From Bog-159 sp049511415 (GTDB taxonomy: Bacteria > Acidobacteriota > Terriglobia > Bryobacterales > Bryobacteraceae), in NCBI GenBank assembly GCA_049511415.1, contig JBEKYC010000001.1, forward strand, positions 62,001 through 126,000: 64,000 bases of DNA. The letters are read 5' to 3'. Both the position numbers and the translations under genes were made by a program. Below, in pieces: positions 50,393 through 59,999 of the stretch (its first letter is position 1; each line of letters starts with the position of its first letter). The notes below the pieces were generated by a model that saw nothing but the letters and a program-made list of their open reading frames with translations, was not told the origin of the DNA and did no database searches.

Positions 50393-52031
50393 ATTTCTGC
50401 GCGATCGGAAACCGCCGGCCGATGCCGAATGCCTTCGTCGTGACCTTCAATCCGGGCGCGGCCTGCTGCCGCTTGTACTCGTTGCGATCCACCTTGTTGA
50501 TGATATCGGCCACCACCGCCGGCGGCAGGCCCAGATCGGCCGCGATCTGCCGTGGCGCCTGGCTATCCTCCACGTACGCCCGCAGAATCTGGTCCAGAAC
50601 TTCGTAAGGTGGCAGCGAGTCGCTGTCCTTTTGGTCGGGCCGCAATTCGGCCGAAGGCGCTTTGGTAAAGACGCTCTCCGGAATGGCGCCGGCATGCCGC
50701 TGGTTGGCTACCCGCGAAAGCGCGTAAACCAGGGTCTTCGGGACGTCGCTGATTACCGCCAGTCCGCCGCACATATCCCCGTACAGCGTGCAATACCCCA
50801 CCGCCAGTTCGCTCTTATTCCCCGTCGTCAGCACCAGGGCGCCCCATTTGTTGGAGAGCGCCATCAGCGTCACGCCGCGCAACCGGGCCTGCAGGTTCTC
50901 TTCCGTGACGTCCCGCGGCGCTCCAGCGAATAGCGGATCGAGTATCTTCAGAAACTCCCCATAAGCCGGACGGATGGGCGTGATTTCGAAACGAATGCCC
51001 AGGTTTTGCGCCAGAGCGCGCGCATCTGAAACACTGCCCTCCGAAGAAAAAGGCCCCGGCATGCCCACCCCGGTCACATTTTCCGCGCCTAGCGCGTCCA
51101 CCGCGATGACCGCCGTGAGCGACGAATCGATGCCGCCGCTCAGCCCCACCAGCACGCGCGCAAAGCCGCACTTCCGGATGTAATCGCGCGTCCCGAGAAC
51201 CAGCGCTTCGTAGACCGCCTGGCATTCCTCCGCCAGGTCCTGGTGCTGGTCGCCCGCGCCGGTGGTGGAGTCGAACAGCACCAGGTCTTCGCTGAACGAT
51301 CGGGCGCTGGCCGCCACCCGCCCCGTGGCATCCATCGCGAAACTGCTGCCGTCGAACACCAGTTGATCGTTGCCGCCCACCTGGTTCACATAAACCACCG
51401 GGATGCCGTGCCGCCGGGCGGTGGTTTCAAATATCTCCCGGCGCTGCGCGCGCTTACCCATGTGATACGGCGAAGCGTTGATGCTGATCAACAACTCGCC
51501 CCCCGCGTGCGCCAGCTCCTGCACCGGGTCGCGCCGGTACAAGGGCCGCTCCCAATACTGCTTATCGTTCCACGCGTCTTCGCAGATCGTCAGCGCCAGA
51601 TCGCCGCCGTCCAGACGGAACAGGCGTTGCTCCTCGGCCGGCAGGAAGTAGCGCGCTTCGTCGAAGACGTCGTAGGTGGGCAGCAGCATCTTGGACTGCC
51701 GGAACAGCACCTGGCCGCCGCGCAAAATCGCCGCGCTGTTGGTCGCGCGCTTCCCGGTTTGGGACTTCGACGGGCCCACATACCCGGCTATCACGTAGAG
51801 CGGCAGATCCGCCGTCTCTCGCGCCAGGCGTTCCAGTTGCTGCACGGAGCGCTCCACGAATGTGGGTTTCTCCACCAGGTCGCGGGGCGGATATCCCGTA
51901 ACCGAGAGCTCCGGAAACACCACCGTGCCAGCGCCCGCCGCGGCGGCCTCGCGGGCCGTACGGATCATGCGTTCCACATTACCCGCCAGGTCGCCGACGG
52001 TAGTGTCGATCTGCGCCAGCGCGATCTTCAT
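50382..52031 (-). CDS. nadE: Glutamine-dependent NAD+ synthase
   Basis: Two-domain NAD+ synthase, 549 aa, which amidates nicotinic acid adenine dinucleotide with ammonia from glutamine. The N-terminal nitrilase-type glutaminase has the triad E41 ('PELSVTG'), K114 ('RQSKMLLPTYDVFDE') and C150 ('ICEDAWN'). The C-terminal synthetase has the P-loop 'LSGGIDSSLTA' (S298-S304), 'VGMPGPFSSEGSVSDARALAQNLGI' and 'GNKSELAVGYCTLYGDMCGGLAVI'. Length and motifs are complete. It shares a transcript with the downstream channel-like gene through an 11-bp overlap; the reason for that pairing is not evident. Confidence 0.96.
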   Translation of the reverse strand: MKIALAQIDTTVGDLAGNVERMIRTAREAAAAGAGTVVFPELSVTGYPPRDLVEKPTFVERSVQQLERLARETADLPLYVIAGYVGPSKSQTGKRATNSAAILRGGQVLFRQSKMLLPTYDVFDEARYFLPAEEQRLFRLDGGDLALTICEDAWNDKQYWERPLYRRDPVQELAHAGGELLISINASPYHMGKRAQRREIFETTARRHGIPVVYVNQVGGNDQLVFDGSSFAMDATGRVAASARSFSEDLVLFDSTTGAGDQHQDLAEECQAVYEALVLGTRDYIRKCGFARVLVGLSGGIDSSLTAVIAVDALGAENVTGVGMPGPFSSEGSVSDARALAQNLGIRFEITPIRPAYGEFLKILDPLFAGAPRDVTEENLQARLRGVTLMALSNKWGALVLTTGNKSELAVGYCTLYGDMCGGLAVISDVPKTLVYALSRVANQRHAGAIPESVFTKAPSAELRPDQKDSDSLPPYEVLDQILRAYVEDSQAPRQIAADLGLPPAVVADIINKVDRNEYKRQQAAPGLKVTTKAFGIGRRFPIAQKYVE

Positions 52032-52135
52032 GCCAAGATTTCATTGTACAGATTGGGGCCGCGCCGGCGTTATCGCGGAGCCTCCGAGCCGAGACCGTCA
52101 GGGAGCGTCCTGCCGCCCACGTCCGACCAGACTTC

Positions 52136-52480
52136 TTACGCCTCGAACACGCGCATGGCATCACCCTGCTCGGCAACCACCTACTGGATGGCCGCCACGA
52201 TATGCTGCGGCTTCCACAGCCATCGTTTCCGGCCCGGTCCCTCCAAACCCATCCGATTCAGATGGCGGCTGGCGTAAGCCTTGTAATCGTTCATGATGCG
52301 CGCCGGCAGATTCCAGCCACGATGCGCACACACCCCGAGTCGCTTCCAAGACGGCATCGCGGCGCATATGGTCCAGATGATAAGCAGGCTGGCCCATGCG
52401 TTGTTGCGCGCACGCGGCACGTGCAAGGACCCTCCTTCAAAACCGGCGTTCCAGGCACAATTGTGTGCACCGTCCACAGA
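52136..52480 (-). pseudogene. Relic of a Y1 (IS200-like/REP-associated) transposase gene
   Basis: Read on the minus strand, one frame gives 'MGQPAYHLDHMRRDAVLEATRGVC' and the next 'CAHRGWNLPARIMNDYKAYASRHLNRMG', 'RKRWLWKPQHIVAAIQ', a TAG stop, 'VVAEQGDAMRVFEA' and TAA (52136-52138). I recognise this from Y1-type transposases whose normal order is '...LDxPRRxxVLxAIREVCxHRGW...HVHVVV...MxDFKAYASRxLN...xYVVxEQG'. The catalytic HUH segment between 'HRGW' and 'MNDYKAY' is deleted, the frame is shifted and a codon has become TAG. Dead element; flanking ends were not found. Confidence 0.65.
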
Positions 52481-52580
52481 ACCGGCTGCGAAAGGTGACC
52501 CGATAGATCACGGGATAACCTGAAGTACCCCTACGCTAGGAAAAGCTCGATCGGCGGGTGTTTCCGTAGTTCCGTCACTT

Positions 52581-55500
52581 TCATGTCGCGCACCCATCGG
52601 GAACCGGATCGGCCGCCGGCCAGAAATGGCACCCGTCCGCCGGCGCCGGCCTGCCCAACAAAAAGCCCTGTACCCGGTCGCATCCCAGCGCGCGCAGCGC
52701 TTCCAGTTCCTCTTGTCTCTCCACGCCCTCCGCGGTCGCCGTCATCCGCAGTCCGTGCGCCAGCCCCACGATGGCCTGCACCAGGGGCCGTGCGCCGGTC
52801 CTGTGGTCCATGCCTGCGACGAAACATTTGTCGATCTTCAAATCGTCGATCGGCAGCCGCTGCAGATAGCTGAGCGAGGAGAAGCCCGTGCCGAAATCGT
52901 CGATGGAGATGCGCACGCCCAGTTGCCGCAAATCCGCGATCTGCCGCGCCGAGTCCTCCGTGTCGCGCATCAGCACGCCTTCGGTGAGTTCCAGTTCCAG
53001 ATAGCGAGCTTCCATTTCGTGTGCCGCCAGCACCTCCGCGGCCGTCTCCGCCAGATTCGAGCGCATGAACTGCGTGGCTGAAATGTTTACCGCCATCCTC
53101 ACCGGCGGATGTCCCGCGCGCCGCCACATCATATGCTGACGGCATGCCTGCCGCAGCACCCATAGACCGATCGGGATGATCAATCCGGTCTCTTCCGCCA
53201 CCGGGATGAAGCGCTGCGGCGATACGAAACCCCACTTCGGGTGGTCCCACCGCAGCAACGCCTCCACGCCGTCCAGTTTCCCCGTGGCGATGTCGAACTG
53301 GGGTTGAAAGTGCAAATACAATTCGCCGCGCGCCAGGGCCCGGTGCAGATGGCTTTCCATCGTCAGGCGTTCCTCGGAAGAGGCGTTCATGGCCGGCGCA
53401 AAGATCTGGAAGCGGTTTCGTCCCCGGTTCTTGGCTTCGTAAAGCGCCAGATCGGCGTGCCGGTGGAGCGTGCCCGCATCCTCCCCGTCCTGCGGAAACA
53501 GGCTCAGGCCTACGCTGGCGCTGGTGAACAGCTCGTGCCCCCGCATATGGAAGGGCGCGCGTAATGCATCCACGATGCGGTCCGCCACCACTTCCGCGTC
53601 GCACACGCGCTCGATGCCGAACAACACCGCTACGAATTCGTCGCCTCCCGTGCGCGCCAGCGTGTCGGATTCGCGCACCGCGCTCCGCATCCGCAGCGCC
53701 ACCTCTTTCAGCAGCAGGTCTCCGACGTGATGGCCCAACGTATCGTTGATGAACTTGAAACGGTCCAGATCCACGTAGATCAGCGCCACCATCTTGGACT
53801 GCCGGCGCGCCAGCGACATCGCGTGATGCAGGTGATCGTCCAACAACAGGCGATTGGGCAGCCCGGTGAGTGGGTCGTGATGCGCCTGGTGCGCCATGCG
53901 GTTGGTCAGTTGCCGGTGTTCCAGCGCGATGGCCGCCAGCCTGGCCTTGAATTCCAGCACCCGCCTCTCCGATTCGTTGGGCTCCCACGGCCGCGGACTG
54001 TAAATCTCCAGGCTTCCCATCACCTGGCCTGTGCCGCCGCGTATGGGCGCTTCCACCCGATTGGGATAGCCGCTGGGAATTTCGGGCTGGCTGGAGCGTT
54101 TCGCGTGATTGCGGTCCTCCGCCACCACCACCCGCGACCGCGTGCCCGGGTAGTACTGGTCGATCAACTCCTCCAGGCGCAGCAGCACCTCATCCAATGG
54201 ACGGTTTTGCGCCACCATCTCCAGCACCTCGCCCCGGTCGTGCTCCAACTGTTCGAAGCGCTTCCGCTGGCTGATGTCCCGCGCGATACATAACAACCCC
54301 GTCGCGGTTCCGTTCTTGAATTGCAGACGCCCGCTCACTTCCATCGGCACCCTGCGGCCGTCGCGCGTTACCAGTTCGGACTCCAGGGCCGGCGTCTCCG
54401 CCCCCCGCATGCGCGCCTGGATCCGCTGCCGTACGGCCTCCAGACACTCCGGCGCGGTGATCTGCTCCAGGTTCATGCATAACAGTTCCTGCCGGCTATA
54501 TCCCGAGATGCGCTCGGCCATGGTGTTGACCGACGTGAGATTCCCTTCCAGATCGATGGTGAAAATCGTGTCACTGGCGTCTTCCACCAGCAGGCGGTAG
54601 CGTTGCTCGCTCTCCCGTAGCGCCGTCTCCACTCCCTTCAGTTCCGTGATGTCCCGAAAGCTGGTGACCAGGGCGCCGACTCCCGGATCGTCCAGAAGGT
54701 TCACCGCCCAGCTATCGCACCAGCGAAAGGACCCGTCCGCGTGGCGCAGCCGCAGTTGCGCCCGCAGTTTGGCGCCGCTGGTCTGCAACAGTTCCGCATG
54801 CAGCATGCGCATGTAGGACAGGTCGTCCGCATGGATCCACTGCATGGCTTCGCACCCCAGCCGTTCCTCCGGCGACACGCCCAGAAAATCGGAGACGCCC
54901 GGGCTGTCGTACAAGATCTTTCCGCCGGGATCGATGAGCGTAATCACATCGCTGCTGTTCTGTACCAGCGCACGGAACCGGCTCTCGCTCTCCAGCAGTG
55001 CCTGCTGCGCGCGCTTCTGCCCGGTAATATCGCGAATAATCACCGATGCGCCAATGGCTTTGCCCGCGTGATCCAGGATCGGTGAGGCGGTAATGCTCAC
55101 CGGAAAAATCACCCCGCCCTTGCTTACATGCTCCGTTTCGAATGGCGGTAAAGGTGTGCCGCTGACCGCCCGCGCGATATTTCTGGCCGCGCCATCGCGC
55201 CGTCCGGACGTCGCGAGTTGGTTTGCCGGACGGCCGAATATCTCCGCCGCCGTGTAGCCGTACAGCTTCTCGGCCGCCAGATTCCAACTCCGCACCGCGC
55301 CGCCCGCGTCCAACGATAGGATGGCGTCTCTGGAACATTCCACGATGGCCGCCAGCCGCGCCTGCGTTTCGTTCGCCTGTTTGCGTGACGTGACGTCGCG
55401 CGTCGCCCCGATCCAGTGGCCCTCGCGTTCCGGCGCTCCCCGATCCAGATAATGCCCGACCGTGCCGTCCGGTCTCACCATGCGGTACTCGATCTCCAGC

Positions 55501-56537
55501 ACCTCCTGGCTTTCCCGCCGGCTTCGCATCGCCGCCATCACCCGATCGCGATCGTCCGCGTGAATGGCCTTCAACCAGCCATCGAAACCGCCCAGACTCT
55601 TGAGGAACTCATCGCCGCCTTCCACTTCGCACTTGCCCGTCCGCACGTCCAGATCGTACATGCAGATCTCTGCAATCTGCATGGCCACGCGCAGCCGCGC
55701 CGCCGACGCCCGCAGCGCCGCCTCCATCTCCTTCCGGATGGTGATGTCTTCCTTGACCGCGATGTAATGATTCGGTTTGCCATTCTCATCCCGAATCGGA
55801 GAAATCGACGCCGATTCCCAGTACAGTTCGCCGCTCTTCTTGCGGTTGTGAAACTCGCCCCGCCACTCTCGTGTTTGTATGGTGTCCCAGAGTTCCCGGT
55901 AGGTCTCCGCTGGCAGTTCGCCGGATTTCAGAATCCTGGGATTCTGTCCCAAAGCCTCTTCGCGCGTGTAGCCCGTGACTTCCGTGAATTTCGGATTGAC
56001 GTATTCAATAGCGCCCTGCAGATCGGTGATCACCACCGAAGCCGGACTCTGTTCCACTGCCGTGGACAGCCAACGCAGTTGCTCCTCCGCGCCTTTGCGT
56101 TCCGTAATGTCGATGGCTAAACCTACGTAGCCCTGGAATTCGCCGTGTGCCCCGAATCGCGGCGCGCCCTGGTCCAAAATCCAGCGATACACGCCATCGG
56201 CCCGCCGTAAACGGTATTCCGACGCAAATGGTTCGTAGCTTTGAAACGCCTGCTGCCGCAACCCCAGATGCGCCAGAGCATCGTCCGGATGCAGTGCCGC
56301 GGTCCATTCCCGCAGCGCGCTTTCGTGCGTTTGCCCGGCGAATTGCAGCCACCGCTTATTGAAAATCGTGATGTGCCCGTCCGGATCGGATATCCAGACC
56401 ATTGCCGGCAACATATCGGCGATTTCTCTGGAAAATGAATCGAATACCGCCGCCTTATGCGCGCCATTCCCGTCCGCCCAGCTCGCCCTGGGCTGAAAAA
56501 GCTCTTGCGGAAGTCGCTCGTATGGCGAGCCATTCAT
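52581..56537 (-). CDS. Six-PAS, GAF-like, GGDEF-EAL cyclic-di-GMP protein
   Basis: A cyclic-di-GMP turnover protein, about 1318 aa from ATG 56537; the frame is open to 56798 but that would overlap the divergent PilZ gene. Six PAS domains (~35-785; for example 'LPAMVWISDPDGHITIFN', 'PASVVITDLQGAIEYVN', 'RDAILSLDAGGAVRSWN', 'SDVITLIDPGGKILYDS', 'SDTIFTIDLEGNLTSVN') are followed by a GAF-like region (~785-920), GGDEF (~925-1080) and EAL (~1085-1318). The cyclase motif GGDEF (964-968) and inhibitory RxxD (RESD) are intact, as are EAL (1092-1094, 'EALLRW') and 'DDFGTGFSSLSYL'. Both activities are possible. No transmembrane helix is visible, so sensing is cytosolic. Confidence 0.95.
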   Translation of the reverse strand: MNGSPYERLPQELFQPRASWADGNGAHKAAVFDSFSREIADMLPAMVWISDPDGHITIFNKRWLQFAGQTHESALREWTAALHPDDALAHLGLRQQAFQSYEPFASEYRLRRADGVYRWILDQGAPRFGAHGEFQGYVGLAIDITERKGAEEQLRWLSTAVEQSPASVVITDLQGAIEYVNPKFTEVTGYTREEALGQNPRILKSGELPAETYRELWDTIQTREWRGEFHNRKKSGELYWESASISPIRDENGKPNHYIAVKEDITIRKEMEAALRASAARLRVAMQIAEICMYDLDVRTGKCEVEGGDEFLKSLGGFDGWLKAIHADDRDRVMAAMRSRRESQEVLEIEYRMVRPDGTVGHYLDRGAPEREGHWIGATRDVTSRKQANETQARLAAIVECSRDAILSLDAGGAVRSWNLAAEKLYGYTAAEIFGRPANQLATSGRRDGAARNIARAVSGTPLPPFETEHVSKGGVIFPVSITASPILDHAGKAIGASVIIRDITGQKRAQQALLESESRFRALVQNSSDVITLIDPGGKILYDSPGVSDFLGVSPEERLGCEAMQWIHADDLSYMRMLHAELLQTSGAKLRAQLRLRHADGSFRWCDSWAVNLLDDPGVGALVTSFRDITELKGVETALRESEQRYRLLVEDASDTIFTIDLEGNLTSVNTMAERISGYSRQELLCMNLEQITAPECLEAVRQRIQARMRGAETPALESELVTRDGRRVPMEVSGRLQFKNGTATGLLCIARDISQRKRFEQLEHDRGEVLEMVAQNRPLDEVLLRLEELIDQYYPGTRSRVVVAEDRNHAKRSSQPEIPSGYPNRVEAPIRGGTGQVMGSLEIYSPRPWEPNESERRVLEFKARLAAIALEHRQLTNRMAHQAHHDPLTGLPNRLLLDDHLHHAMSLARRQSKMVALIYVDLDRFKFINDTLGHHVGDLLLKEVALRMRSAVRESDTLARTGGDEFVAVLFGIERVCDAEVVADRIVDALRAPFHMRGHELFTSASVGLSLFPQDGEDAGTLHRHADLALYEAKNRGRNRFQIFAPAMNASSEERLTMESHLHRALARGELYLHFQPQFDIATGKLDGVEALLRWDHPKWGFVSPQRFIPVAEETGLIIPIGLWVLRQACRQHMMWRRAGHPPVRMAVNISATQFMRSNLAETAAEVLAAHEMEARYLELELTEGVLMRDTEDSARQIADLRQLGVRISIDDFGTGFSSLSYLQRLPIDDLKIDKCFVAGMDHRTGARPLVQAIVGLAHGLRMTATAEGVERQEELEALRALGCDRVQGFLLGRPAPADGCHFWPAADPVPDGCAT

Positions 56538-56739
56538 GTCCTCTTGATCGTCCCCTCGCGCCGGAAACTTCACAATTACAGTCGAAAACCAACCCGGCTC
56601 CGCCTCTCCCGGCGGTCGCTCCGAACGCCTCCCAATACTCGGGTTAGGACTAAAGTTTTTGCCGTGTGTAGTACTCACCTTATTTTTTTTTCGTGTAAGT
56701 AGTTGACCCGAGTTATGGAAAAAAACTAGATTACTTAGA

Positions 56740-57054
56740 GTGGAGCAACGACGTACTCGCCGATTTACCCTGCAACTGCCCGTTTCAATTACTCGCAACG
56801 GCGCGGAGCGTGTGACCCATTACGGACTCACCAAAAACATCAGCTCCGGCGGCGTGCTGTTTACCGCCGAACAGGAGCCCGAAGTGGGAGTCTCCATCGA
56901 GTACATCATCACGCTCGCCGGAGCCACCGACCAGAGCGTCAGCCTGCGCTGCATCGGTAAAGTCGTGCGCGCCCATCCCGCGAACTCCGGGACCTCCTCT
57001 TACGAAATCGCCGCCACCCTCGAACGCTACGAGTTCATTCGCCCCGAAGAATAG
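56740..57054 (+). CDS. PilZ-domain protein
   Basis: A 104-aa single PilZ domain, the usual cyclic-di-GMP receptor. The ligand motifs are present: RxxxR at R4-R8 ('RRTRR') and N/DxSxxG at N33-S35-G38 ('NISSGG'). The frame begins at GTG 56740 and lacks an obvious ribosome-binding site. It is divergent from the GGDEF-EAL gene and 202 bp from that gene's preferred start, so a cyclase/phosphodiesterase and a receptor are encoded back to back. What the receptor controls is not visible. Confidence 0.9.
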   Translation: MEQRRTRRFTLQLPVSITRNGAERVTHYGLTKNISSGGVLFTAEQEPEVGVSIEYIITLAGATDQSVSLRCIGKVVRAHPANSGTSSYEIAATLERYEFIRPEE

Positions 57055-57120
57055 CCCGTTCACCCGGCCGCTTGCCCATCGCTTCCGTTTCGTGTAAGGT
57101 AGCAAAGAAAAGGCGAAACG

Positions 57121-59379
57121 ATGGAACTGACACTGGCCTCCTCCAAAGCCCTCACCCTCGAAGCCGCGCTGACGCGCTTCCCACATGCCGCCATCCGCCA
57201 CGAGCCTGCCACCGCCGGCGTCTACCGCGACATCCCCGCTGCCATCCATCCTGCCCTGCGGCAAGCCCTGGCGGACCGCGGCATCGAGCGCCTCTACTCC
57301 CACCAAAGCGAAGCCTTCGAACTTGTCGCGCAGAATCAAAATGTAGTCGTAGTAACGCCCACCGCCAGCGGCAAGACCTTGTGCTACAACCTCCCCGTCC
57401 TGAACCTCCTCCTGGCCGATCCCGGCGCGCGCGCCATGTGCCTGTTTCCCACCAAGGCCCTCGCCGAAGACCAGCTTCACGAACTGCAGGCCGGCATCGA
57501 CCGCATGGGATCCGAAATCCGCGCCTTCACCTACGATGGCGACACCCCCCAGGACGCCCGCAAAGCCATCCGCCAGCGCGCCAACATCGTCCTCACCAAT
57601 CCCGACATGCTGCACTCCGGCATACTCCCGCATCACACCCGCTGGGCCAAGCTATTTGAAAACCTCCGCTTCATCGTCATCGACGAGTTGCACTACTATC
57701 GCGGCGTCTATGGCAGCCATCTCGCCAACCTCCTGCGCCGTCTGCGCCGCATCTGCGAATTCTACGGTTCCCAGCCTATATTCATCTGCTCCTCCGCCAC
57801 CATCGCCAATCCGAAGGAACTGGCCGAGGCCCTCACTGGCCAGCCCTTCCGCGTCGTCGATTCCAACGGCGCTCCGCGCGGCGAAAAATTCTTCGTCTTC
57901 TACAATCCGCCGGTCGTCAATCGCCAGTTCGGCATCCGCCGCAGCTATATCGGCGAAACCCGCCGCCTGGCGCTCGAATTCATCGAGCATCGCCTGCAGA
58001 CGCTGGTCTTCGCCAATAACCGCCTGGCCACCGAGATCCTGGTGACTTATCTGAAAGACGCAGTCGAGCGCGGCCCGCTGCCCAAAGACGCCGTCCGCGG
58101 CTATCGCGGCGGATACCTGCCGCGCGAACGCCGCGAAATCGAGCGCAAACTGCGCGCTGGCGAAATCCGCGCCGTAGTCGCCACCAACGCCTTGGAATTG
58201 GGTATCGACATCGGTTCTCTCGACGCCGTCGTGATGGCCGGCTATCCCGGCACCATCGCCTCCACCTGGCAGCGCGCCGGACGCGCCGGCCGCCGTCAAA
58301 GCGCCTCCGCCGCCGTCCTGGTCGCCTCCAGCGCCCCGCTCGACCAATACATCGTCGAGCATCCCGATTACTTCTTCGGCCGTTCCCCCGAACACGCCTA
58401 CATCAATCCCGACAACCTCGAGATCCTGCTCGCCCACCTGAAATGCGCCGCCTTCGAACTGCCCATCGCCGATGGCGAGAAATTCGGTGCGCACGATACC
58501 CCCGAATTGTGCGCCTTCCTGGAAGAGTCCGGATTCCTGCATCACTCCGCGGGAGCCTGGCACTGGACCTCCGATTCCTACCCCGCGGATGCCACCAGCC
58601 TCCGCTCCGTATCGAGCGATAACTTCGTCGTGGTCGATATCACTGGCGAATCGCAGGTAATCGCCGAAGTGGCCTTCACCGCGGCTCTCACCACCCTGCA
58701 TGAAAAAGCCATCTACCTCCACGAAGCCCGCCAGTATCATGTCGAGCGCTTCGATTACCAGGAGCGCAAAGCCTACGTCCGCCGCGTCGCATGCGACTAC
58801 TACACCGATGCCATCGATTACACCCAGGTCAAAGCGCTCGCCGAATTCGAAGGCGAGCCGGTCGCCGGCGCTCGCAAAGCCCACGGCGATGTGCGCGTCA
58901 CGCGCCAGATTGTCGGCTTCAAAAAAATCAAGTTCTACACCAACGAAAACGTGGGCGCGGGCAATCTATCCATGCCCGAACAGGAAATGCACACCACTTC
59001 CTTCTGGCTGCATTTCCCCGCGGAATTCCTGGCACGCTTCCCGGATCTCACCCCCGACCAGAAACGCAGCGGCCTCGCCGGCTTCGGACACGCCCTGCGC
59101 ACTGTGGCCGCCCTCCTGCTAATGTGCGATCCGCGCGACTTAGGCGTAGCCTTCAGCGAAGAGCCGAATCTGTATCTCTACGATTGTTACCCCGGCGGCA
59201 TAGGACAAAGCGCGCCGCTGTTTCGGATGGCCGATCGCCTGATCCGCCTGACTTCGGACCTGCTCGCCGCCTGCGAGTGCGAAGCCGGCTGCCCCTCCTG
59301 CGTCGGCGCGCCCGGCGAAGTCGGCGAAGGCGGCAAGGAAGCCGCCATCCGCATCGCCCGCGAATTACTTACGGAATAG
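57121..59379 (+). CDS. mrfA: MrfA-like DEAD/DEAH-box helicase with four-cysteine C-terminus
   Basis: Superfamily 2 helicase, 752 aa, of the YprA/MrfA type (repair of mitomycin-type DNA lesions in Bacillus). Helicase domain 1 has 'LYSHQSEAFELV' (Q-motif like), Walker A T81-A-S-G-K85-T86, and the Walker B D188-E189-L190-H191; domain 2 has 'LVFANNRLATEILV', 'VATNALELGIDIGSLDAVVMAGYPGT' and 'WQRAGRAGRR'. The C-terminal DUF1998-like region ends with C718-x-C720-x3-C724-x2-C727 ('CECEAGCPSC'), the metal-binding cluster of MrfA. It is followed 7 bp later by an S4-domain gene. Confidence 0.92.
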   Translation: MELTLASSKALTLEAALTRFPHAAIRHEPATAGVYRDIPAAIHPALRQALADRGIERLYSHQSEAFELVAQNQNVVVVTPTASGKTLCYNLPVLNLLLADPGARAMCLFPTKALAEDQLHELQAGIDRMGSEIRAFTYDGDTPQDARKAIRQRANIVLTNPDMLHSGILPHHTRWAKLFENLRFIVIDELHYYRGVYGSHLANLLRRLRRICEFYGSQPIFICSSATIANPKELAEALTGQPFRVVDSNGAPRGEKFFVFYNPPVVNRQFGIRRSYIGETRRLALEFIEHRLQTLVFANNRLATEILVTYLKDAVERGPLPKDAVRGYRGGYLPRERREIERKLRAGEIRAVVATNALELGIDIGSLDAVVMAGYPGTIASTWQRAGRAGRRQSASAAVLVASSAPLDQYIVEHPDYFFGRSPEHAYINPDNLEILLAHLKCAAFELPIADGEKFGAHDTPELCAFLEESGFLHHSAGAWHWTSDSYPADATSLRSVSSDNFVVVDITGESQVIAEVAFTAALTTLHEKAIYLHEARQYHVERFDYQERKAYVRRVACDYYTDAIDYTQVKALAEFEGEPVAGARKAHGDVRVTRQIVGFKKIKFYTNENVGAGNLSMPEQEMHTTSFWLHFPAEFLARFPDLTPDQKRSGLAGFGHALRTVAALLLMCDPRDLGVAFSEEPNLYLYDCYPGGIGQSAPLFRMADRLIRLTSDLLAACECEAGCPSCVGAPGEVGEGGKEAAIRIARELLTE

Positions 59380-59386
59380 GTCGACA

Positions 59387-59764
59387 ATGCGAATCGACAA
59401 ATGGCTGTGGGCCGCCCGCTTCTTCAAAACCCGCGCCATCGCCTCGCACGCATGCGATCTGGGCCGCATCGATTCCCACGGCCAGCCCGCCAAGCCCGCC
59501 CGCGAGGTCCGCGTCGGCGACCTGCTGCGCATCAAGAACGAGAGCGGCGAATTTCACGTCGAAGTCCTGCTGCTCAGCGAAATGCGCGGACCCGCCGCCG
59601 TCGCCCAGACGCTCTACCGCGAAACCGAAGCCAGCCGCGAAGCGCGCCTCAAACTCGCCGAAGAACGCAAAATGATGCCGCACTTCGAAGCGCTCCCCGC
59701 CGGCCGCCCCTCCAAGCGCAACCGCCGCGAACTGGACCGCCTGCGTGGAAAGCATCGCTTCTGA
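59387..59764 (+). CDS. hslR: Hsp15-like S4 RNA-binding protein
   Basis: A 125-aa S4-domain protein. 'MRIDKWLWAARFFKTRAIASHACDLGRI' and 'PAKPAREVRVGDLLRIK' are the Hsp15/RqcP pattern. E. coli Hsp15 binds 50S subunits that carry nascent chains after abortive translation; Gram-positive RqcP assists Ala-tailing. The basic C-terminal tail ('RPSKRNRRELDRLRGKHRF') would bind rRNA. It lies 7 bp after the helicase gene and is surely cotranscribed; a dispersed repeat begins 5 bp after its stop. Confidence 0.92.
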   Translation: MRIDKWLWAARFFKTRAIASHACDLGRIDSHGQPAKPAREVRVGDLLRIKNESGEFHVEVLLLSEMRGPAAVAQTLYRETEASREARLKLAEERKMMPHFEALPAGRPSKRNRRELDRLRGKHRF

Positions 59765-59768
59765 CGTT

Positions 59769-59788
59769 ATCCGTGTTCATCTGTGGCC
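59769..59788 (+). repeat. Dispersed intergenic repeat, single copy
   Basis: ATCCGTG-TTCATCTGTG-GCC form of the repeat seen at 6128-6182 and 59963-59992. It starts 5 bp after the hslR stop. Confidence 0.75.
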
Positions 59789-59962
59789 AATTAATCATGG
59801 TATTGTTTGCCCTTATGTCTCACCTCGGCCGCCGGCGGTCAGAAACGAGCTTGCGCTAGGCTAGAATGCTCAGCGCCGCCCCGGGCCATCGCCGAAAGCC
59901 GGCGGGACCTGACGACAGACTGTGGAGCCGCGAGAACATGAAATAGAAGCCCACCGTGTGTG

Positions 59963-59992
59963 ATCCGTGTTCATCTGTGTTCATCTGTGGCC
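59963..59992 (+). repeat. Dispersed intergenic repeat, single copy with doubled core
   Basis: ATCCGTG, two tandem TTCATCTGTG units, then GCC. It ends 8 bp beyond the stop of the TlpA-like gene (minus strand). The 170-bp stretch between this copy and the one at 59769 shows no gene. Confidence 0.75.
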
Positions 59993-59999
59993 AATAAAC

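Noticed and set aside
59765..59999. Possible small gene or RNA between hslR and the TlpA-like gene
   Set aside because: The open frames cross both dispersed repeats and have no start signal; no tRNA-like or riboswitch-like fold could be drawn by eye.
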